Origin: an uncultured Rhodospirillaceae bacterium
Lineage (GTDB): Bacteria; Pseudomonadota; Alphaproteobacteria; Rhodospirillales; Casp-alpha2
Reading direction: 5' to 3'
Length of the DNA: 5,089 bases
Assembly: GCA_913048145.1 (NCBI GenBank)
Contig: CAJWVP010000227.1
Coordinates: 1-5,089, forward strand
Shown: positions 1 to 5,089 of the stretch, in pieces
How positions within the stretch are numbered: position 1 is the stretch's first letter
How the letters are laid out: every line of letters starts with the position of its first letter
The notes under the pieces: model-generated
The model's database searches: none
What the model saw: the letters and a program-made list of their open reading frames with translations, nothing else
What the model was told of the DNA's origin: nothing
Position numbers and translations under genes: made by a program

Positions 1-855
1 CGCGACCATCTGGACTATCATGGCGACGAAACCGCTTACCTGGCGGCGAAATCTCGGCTGTTCGCGGAGATCGTCGTGGATGGCGGCGTCGTAGTAATCA
101 ATGCCGACATCCCCGAGGCCGATGGATTGCGCTCCATCGCCACCGGCCGTGGGCTTCGCGTGATCGATTATGGCCGCGATGCTACCGATCTAGTCTTGGT
201 GGACGTCGTCGCGGACGGCACGGGTCAGACCCTTGCGGTCGACATCTTTGGTGATCGCCATGACGTTCGATTACCGCTGCTTGGCGCGTTTCAGACGGCA
301 AATGCGTTGGCGGCTCTTGGGCTGGCCGTGGCGACCGGCGTTTCGGAACAAACGGCCGTTGGCGCTATGGCGGAACTTGAAGGGGTACGCGGTCGGATCG
401 AACTGGTAGCGCGGCACCCGAACGGCGCGGCGATCTACGTCGATTACGCCCATACGCCGGACGCCCTGAAGAGCGTATTGGAAACGTTGCGGCCGCATTT
501 GGCCGGTGAACTGCACGTGGTGTTCGGCTGTGGCGGTGACCGTGACCCAGGCAAACGGGTGGAGATGGGACGCTATGCTGCCGCTGTTGCGGAGCACGTC
601 ATTCTCACCGATGACAACCCGCGTACCGAAGATCCGGCCGAAATCCGCAAGGCCGTGCGCGTCGGCTGTCCGGACGCGTTGGAGATCGGGGACCGGGCCG
701 AAGCTATCACAGCGGGCGTCAAGGCGCTGCAGCCGGGGGATATCCTGGTCGTCGCCGGCAAGGGCCATGAGCCCGGCCAGATAGTCGGCAACACTATTAT
801 CCCCTTCGATGATGTCAACGTGGTGCGTCAGATTGTTCAGGAGATGAACGCATGA
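1..855 (+). CDS. murE: UDP-MurNAc-L-Ala-D-Glu:meso-diaminopimelate ligase MurE, 5'-truncated by window edge
   Basis: Cytoplasmic ATP-dependent Mur ligase that adds the third stem-peptide residue to UDP-MurNAc-L-Ala-D-Glu. The reading frame is open from base 1, and its first visible residues, RDHLDYHG, are the conserved central-domain motif. The visible part is 284 residues, against about 480-500 for the family, so the N-terminal domain and P-loop lie upstream. Visible landmarks are the AAK lysine expected to be carbamylated (codon 49-51), an NAD segment near 100, YVDYAHTPDAL (436-468, start of the C-terminal domain), FGCGGDRDPGKR near 525-560, DNPR at 613-624, and GKGHE at 757-771. From family knowledge, DNPR together with the Glu of GKGHE selects meso-diaminopimelate rather than lysine, so DAP-type peptidoglycan is predicted. 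An internal ATG at 76 is not the start, because homology continues upstream of it. The stop TGA (853-855) overlaps the murF start. Identity is secure. Confidence 0.97.
   Translation, partial: RDHLDYHGDETAYLAAKSRLFAEIVVDGGVVVINADIPEADGLRSIATGRGLRVIDYGRDATDLVLVDVVADGTGQTLAVDIFGDRHDVRLPLLGAFQTANALAALGLAVATGVSEQTAVGAMAELEGVRGRIELVARHPNGAAIYVDYAHTPDALKSVLETLRPHLAGELHVVFGCGGDRDPGKRVEMGRYAAAVAEHVILTDDNPRTEDPAEIRKAVRVGCPDALEIGDRAEAITAGVKALQPGDILVVAGKGHEPGQIVGNTIIPFDDVNVVRQIVQEMNA
839..844 (+). promoter_or_regulatory. Shine-Dalgarno for murF inside the end of murE
   Basis: AGGAGA lies seven bases before the murF ATG at 852 and within the last codons of murE. It supports the ATG at 852 as the true start. 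With the four-base ATGA overlap, it suggests that ribosomes finishing murE reinitiate on murF. Confidence 0.8.
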
Positions 856-2288
856 CAGCGGTCCGCACTCCCATCCTGTGGACTGACCGGGATACAGCGC
901 TCCTAGGATCTTCGTCGGCGCCATGGTCGGCAACGGGCGTATCTATCGATACGCGAACGATTGCACCGGGTGATCTATTTATCGCCCTGAGCGGGCCAAA
1001 TTTCGACGGCCTTGATTTCGCGGCCCAAGCAGTCGAAGCTGGCGCTGCCGCCATCATGGCCGTTGCCGCCAAGGCTGATGGCCTGGGTATGGATATACCG
1101 GTCTTGGCCGTGAATGACACTATTTCTGGCCTTCAGGACTTGGCGAGGTTGGCGCGGGCTCGCACGAGCGCGCGGATTATCGGGGTGACTGGCAGCGTCG
1201 GTAAGACTGGGACCAAGGACGCCCTGCGCCTGGCCCTGTCGGCCCAGGGGCGGACCTATGCCACGGAGGGCAACCTCAACAATCATTGGGGCTTGCCGCT
1301 TAGTCTGGCGCGGTTACCTATCGACGCGGAATTCGGCGTCTTCGAAATGGGCATGAGTGCGCCGGGCGAAATCTCGCCCCTGAGCGTTATGGCGCGGCCC
1401 CACGCCGCCATCATTACCACCGTCGCGGAGGTCCATGCCGAGTTCTTTGACAGCCTTGAACAGATCGCGGATGCCAAAGCGGAAATCTTCGATGGTCTGG
1501 ATGCCAACGGCGCCGCCATCCTCTTCCGGGATCATTCTCTGTTCGATCGGTTGAAAGATCACGCCCGCCGTCAAGGTGTCCAACGGATCATCGATTTCGG
1601 TGAGGGTGAAGAGACCAAGGCCCGATTGGTGAGTTGCGACCTGGCGGAGACCGCCAGCACCGTGGAGGCGAAGATCGTGGGCCAGCGCGTACGTTACGCC
1701 ATCAGCGCCCCCGGCAGGCATTTGGTGATCAACTCCCTAGCGGTTCTTGCGGCCGTCGACGCCATCGGCGCGGACGTGCATGCGGCCGCTGCCGCGCTTG
1801 GTGATATCCGGGCTCTGAAGGGCCGCGGCCAGCGCCAGGAAATTTCCTGGCAAGACGGCGCCTTCGTGATGATTGATGAGAGCTACAACGCCAGCCCCGT
1901 CTCAATGGAAGCGGCCATCGGCCTGCTGGCAACGACGACGCCGGCGCGGGACGGTCGCCGCATCGCAGTCATGGGCGACATGCTCGAACTGGGCGCGCGG
2001 TCTGACGAACTGCACGCGAGGCTCGTTCAGACGTTGACAGGGGGCGGCATCGATCTGGTATTCGCCGCCGGGACGCACATGGCGGCGCTCTGGGATCAAT
2101 TGCCGGCGACCATGCGCGGCGGCCACGCGGCCACCGCCACGGAGCTGGTGCCTCTTGTCATGGCGGCCGTTGGTGACGGCGACGTGGCTATGGTGAAAGG
2201 TTCGCTGGGCAGTCGTATGGCAGTCATTGTCGACGCCTTGGAAGCGCTGGATGGTGGCGTGGTTTCTAAAGTGGTCAACGGGGAGTAG
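852..2288 (+). CDS. murF: UDP-MurNAc-tripeptide:D-alanyl-D-alanine ligase MurF
   Basis: Cytoplasmic Mur ligase that joins D-Ala-D-Ala to UDP-MurNAc-tripeptide using ATP, finishing the soluble pentapeptide precursor. It has 478 residues, near the upper end of the usual 450-480. The N-terminal domain contains GVSIDTRTIAPGDLFIAL near residues 28-46, the substrate-binding SxDSR-like region. The central ATPase domain has the P-loop TGSVGKTGTK (Lys118), then EGNLNNHWGLP, FEMGMSAPGEI, and the lysine expected to be carbamylated, Lys209 in IADAKAEIF. The C-terminal domain has DESYNASP (342-349), VMGDMLELG, and KGSLGSRM near the end. Two oddities: Gly follows GKT in the P-loop where Ser/Thr is commoner, and Phe225 replaces the Asn usual in the NxD element. 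The start is set by a good Shine-Dalgarno and the ATGA overlap with murE. EGNLNN and the KGS C-terminal motif separate it from the other Mur ligases. Confidence 0.97.
   Translation: MTAVRTPILWTDRDTALLGSSSAPWSATGVSIDTRTIAPGDLFIALSGPNFDGLDFAAQAVEAGAAAIMAVAAKADGLGMDIPVLAVNDTISGLQDLARLARARTSARIIGVTGSVGKTGTKDALRLALSAQGRTYATEGNLNNHWGLPLSLARLPIDAEFGVFEMGMSAPGEISPLSVMARPHAAIITTVAEVHAEFFDSLEQIADAKAEIFDGLDANGAAILFRDHSLFDRLKDHARRQGVQRIIDFGEGEETKARLVSCDLAETASTVEAKIVGQRVRYAISAPGRHLVINSLAVLAAVDAIGADVHAAAAALGDIRALKGRGQRQEISWQDGAFVMIDESYNASPVSMEAAIGLLATTTPARDGRRIAVMGDMLELGARSDELHARLVQTLTGGGIDLVFAAGTHMAALWDQLPATMRGGHAATATELVPLVMAAVGDGDVAMVKGSLGSRMAVIVDALEALDGGVVSKVVNGE
2280..2285 (+). promoter_or_regulatory. 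Shine-Dalgarno for mraY overlapping the murF end
   Basis: GGGGAG lies eight bases before the GTG at 2294, ending just before the murF TAG. It decides the non-ATG start of mraY, because no ATG lies nearby in the right frame and the GTG gives the expected N-terminal length. Confidence 0.7.
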
Positions 2289-2293
2289 GCGGC

Positions 2294-3382
2294 GTGTTGT
2301 TCCATATCCTGGTCCCCTTGGCGGACGATTTCGGCGCTCTCAACGTGTTTCGCTATCTGACCTTCCGCACCGGCGGTGCAGTGATCACGGCGTTGATTGT
2401 CAGCTTCCTGTTTGGGCCGGTGCTCATCGAGTTGTTGAAGTCCCGCCAGCAAGGCGGCCAGCCAATCCGCGACGATGGGCCCGAAAGTCATCTGCTGACG
2501 AAGAAGGGCACGCCAACGATGGGCGGCATCCTGATCCTCATTGCGCTCTCCAGCGCGACACTGCTGTGGTCGGATTTGAGCAATGGCTTTGTTTGGGCGG
2601 GGCTGGGCGTCACCTTAGCCTTTGGCATGATCGGGTTCCTGGACGACTATCTGAAGGTCTCTAAACGCGATAGCCGTGGCCTTTCGAGCAAGTTGAAATT
2701 TCTTCTCCAAGTGGTCATCGCCGCGGTCGCCACCTTCTGGATTATGCGCCACCTGCCGCCTGATCTGGCGACTTCATTGGCGATCCCATTCGTCAAGAAC
2801 CTGCTTTTGGACCTGGGATGGATGTTCATTATCTTGGCGGTGCTAGTCATGGTGGGGGCGTCGAACGCGGTCAATCTGACGGACGGCCTGGACGGCCTGG
2901 CCATCGTGCCGGTGATGATCGCCGCTGGCGTGTTCGCCCTGATCGCCTATCTGAGCGGCCACAGCATTTTCGCTAACTACCTGCAAATCCACCACGTGAC
3001 CGGAGCCGGCGAGTTGGCCGTATTCTGCGGATCTCTGGTGGGGGCGGGGTTGGGGTTTCTATGGTTCAACGCCCCGCCGGCGAAGGTGTTCATGGGCGAC
3101 ACAGGATCCCTGGCGTTGGGTGGCGCGCTGGGCGTCATCAGCGTGATTACTAAACACGAACTAGTGTTGGCCATCGTCGGCGGTTTGTTCGTACTGGAGA
3201 CCGTTTCGGTCATCGTTCAGGTGGTGTCCTTCAAGCTGACGGGCAAACGCGTGTTCGCGATGGCGCCCCTGCATCATCATTTCGAAAAGAAGGGCTGGGC
3301 GGAGAGCACCATCGTGATCCGCTTCTGGATCATCGCAACGATCCTGGCTCTGGCGGGTCTTTCGACCCTAAAGCTGCGGTAG
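2294..3382 (+). CDS. mraY: Phospho-MurNAc-pentapeptide transferase MraY (lipid I synthase)
   Basis: Polytopic inner-membrane enzyme that transfers phospho-MurNAc-pentapeptide from UDP to undecaprenyl phosphate, giving lipid I and UMP. It has 362 residues, close to the family's usual 360, and many hydrophobic segments (for example roughly residues 26-46, 76-92, 98-115, 133-150, 172-191, 202-220 and 340-358), fitting the ten-helix fold. Conserved signatures are HLLTKKGTPTMGG (Lys70 region), DDYLK with Asp117-Asp118, NLTDGLDGLA (Asn194, Asp197, Asp200), FMGDTGS with Asp269, and the HHH motif at 327-329 followed by FEKKGWAE. From family knowledge these Asp and His residues form the Mg2+ and UDP-sugar active site, and all are present. 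The GTG start places the family-typical N-terminus (PLAD, then FRYLTFRTGGA) in register. The gene follows murF by five bases and precedes murD by seven, so it is clearly cotranscribed. No defect is visible. Confidence 0.98.
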   Translation: MLFHILVPLADDFGALNVFRYLTFRTGGAVITALIVSFLFGPVLIELLKSRQQGGQPIRDDGPESHLLTKKGTPTMGGILILIALSSATLLWSDLSNGFVWAGLGVTLAFGMIGFLDDYLKVSKRDSRGLSSKLKFLLQVVIAAVATFWIMRHLPPDLATSLAIPFVKNLLLDLGWMFIILAVLVMVGASNAVNLTDGLDGLAIVPVMIAAGVFALIAYLSGHSIFANYLQIHHVTGAGELAVFCGSLVGAGLGFLWFNAPPAKVFMGDTGSLALGGALGVISVITKHELVLAIVGGLFVLETVSVIVQVVSFKLTGKRVFAMAPLHHHFEKKGWAESTIVIRFWIIATILALAGLSTLKLR

Positions 3383-3386
3383 GAGG
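3381..3386 (+). promoter_or_regulatory. Perfect but unusually close Shine-Dalgarno for murD
   Basis: AGGAGG begins in the last two bases of the mraY stop codon and leaves only three bases (ATC) before the ATG at 3390. The usual gap is about five to nine. No other in-frame ATG, GTG or TTG occurs before the conserved VFGLGRSG loop, so 3390 remains the best start. An ATT codon at 3393 would have a gap of six, but ATT starts are very rare. Confidence 0.7.
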
Positions 3387-3389
3387 ATC

Positions 3390-4840
<1,451 letters not shown>

Positions 4841-4844
<4 letters not shown>

Positions 4845-5089
4845 GCGCGCTCGCCCGGACTGATACGAGCCTTGTGGGCCGCTGGTGGTGGACCGTGGAC
4901 CGGTGGCTTCTGGCCGCCGTGATCGCCATCGCGATCGCGGGCGCGATTCTCACCATGGCCGCATCGCCGCCCGTGGCGGAACGGATGGAACTCGATACCT
5001 TCCACTTCGCCAAGCGTCAGCTCATTTTCATCATCGTGGCGCTGGCCATGATGCTCGGTGTGTCATTCCTTGGTCCACGCGGCGTCCGA
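4841..5089 (+). CDS. ftsW: Septal peptidoglycan glycosyltransferase FtsW (SEDS family), 3'-truncated by window edge
   Basis: Inner-membrane SEDS protein that polymerises lipid II into glycan at the division septum together with the class B penicillin-binding protein FtsI. Only the first 83 residues are visible, of a family length near 380-400. They show a short cytoplasmic N-terminus with RWWWTVDRW (14-22), a first transmembrane segment at about 23-41, the loop AASPPVAERMELDTFHFAKRQ (split 40-48 and 49-60), and a second segment at about 61-78. This arrangement, including the AASP after helix 1 and the F-x-KRQ before helix 2, matches alphaproteobacterial FtsW as I recall it. Its place directly after murD is the classical dcw position. 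RodA is a paralogue with a similar fold, but gene order and the N-terminal motif favour FtsW. The catalytic Asp and later helices lie outside the window. Confidence 0.93.

Noticed and set aside
271..933. Minus-strand open frame of 220 codons opposite murE and the start of murF
   Set aside because: It spans the murE/murF junction in antisense, shows no protein family motif, and is explained by codon bias of the real genes.
2286..2293. Possible intergenic control element between murF and mraY
   Set aside because: The gap is only five bases, too short for a promoter or terminator, and no hairpin is visible.
2227..2664. Plus-strand open frame of 145 codons in another phase across murF end and mraY start
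   Set aside because: It has an Arg/Pro-rich, low-information composition and overlaps two secure genes. It is a frame shadow.
2880..2899. Tandem repeat of GACGGCCTG in mraY
   Set aside because: It encodes the two DGL units of the conserved NLTDGLDGLA active-site motif, so it is a consequence of protein conservation.
4921..4945. GATCGC-rich, near-palindromic stretch in ftsW
   Set aside because: It codes for an Ile/Ala-rich first transmembrane helix. The repetition follows from ATC and GCG codons and needs no separate function.

Overview
This window is a stretch of the division and cell wall (dcw) cluster of an alphaproteobacterium. It holds five plus-strand genes in the classical order murE (3' part), murF, mraY, murD, ftsW (5' part). 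Four make the cytoplasmic and first membrane steps of peptidoglycan precursor synthesis. The fifth begins the septal glycan polymerase. Base composition is GC-rich (about 60% by eye). The likely source is a Rhodospirillales-like or neighbouring alphaproteobacterium. The reasons are the MraY N-terminus (PLAD then FRYLTFRTGGAV), the FtsW N-terminus (RWWWTVDRW, then AASPPVAER and FHFAKRQ) and the MurD stretch YWIVGGRPKEGG. All are typical of that class as I remember it, but the exact order or family is not resolved.

Layout: murE enters from the left edge and runs to 855. murF (852-2288) overlaps it by four bases (ATGA). mraY (2294-3382) starts with GTG five bases after the murF stop. murD (3390-4844) follows after seven bases. 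ftsW starts at 4841, overlapping the murD stop by four bases (ATGA), and leaves through the right edge. No noncoding gap exceeds seven bases, so there is no room for an internal terminator or a dedicated intergenic promoter. Each internal start has a Shine-Dalgarno-like sequence lying within or at the end of the upstream gene, which fits one polycistronic, translationally coupled transcript.

How the genes work together: MurE adds the third residue (the DNPR motif predicts meso-diaminopimelate) to UDP-MurNAc-L-Ala-D-Glu. MurF adds D-Ala-D-Ala to complete UDP-MurNAc-pentapeptide. MraY transfers phospho-MurNAc-pentapeptide to undecaprenyl phosphate to form lipid I. MurD supplies the earlier D-Glu addition. 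FtsW polymerises the finished lipid II at the division site. murG and murC are expected further downstream but lie outside the window.

I looked for an unknown system and did not find one. There are no mobile elements, RNA genes, CRISPR arrays or orphan genes. The long minus-strand open frames are antisense shadows of GC-rich coding DNA. The most interesting non-gene signal is a strong depletion of GANTC (two sites by hand count, against about 18 expected by composition), alongside plentiful GATC. This fits an organism with CcrM-type cell-cycle methylation. Smaller points are the unusually close Shine-Dalgarno of murD, an acidic extra tail on MurD, and a few motif deviations in MurF and MurD.
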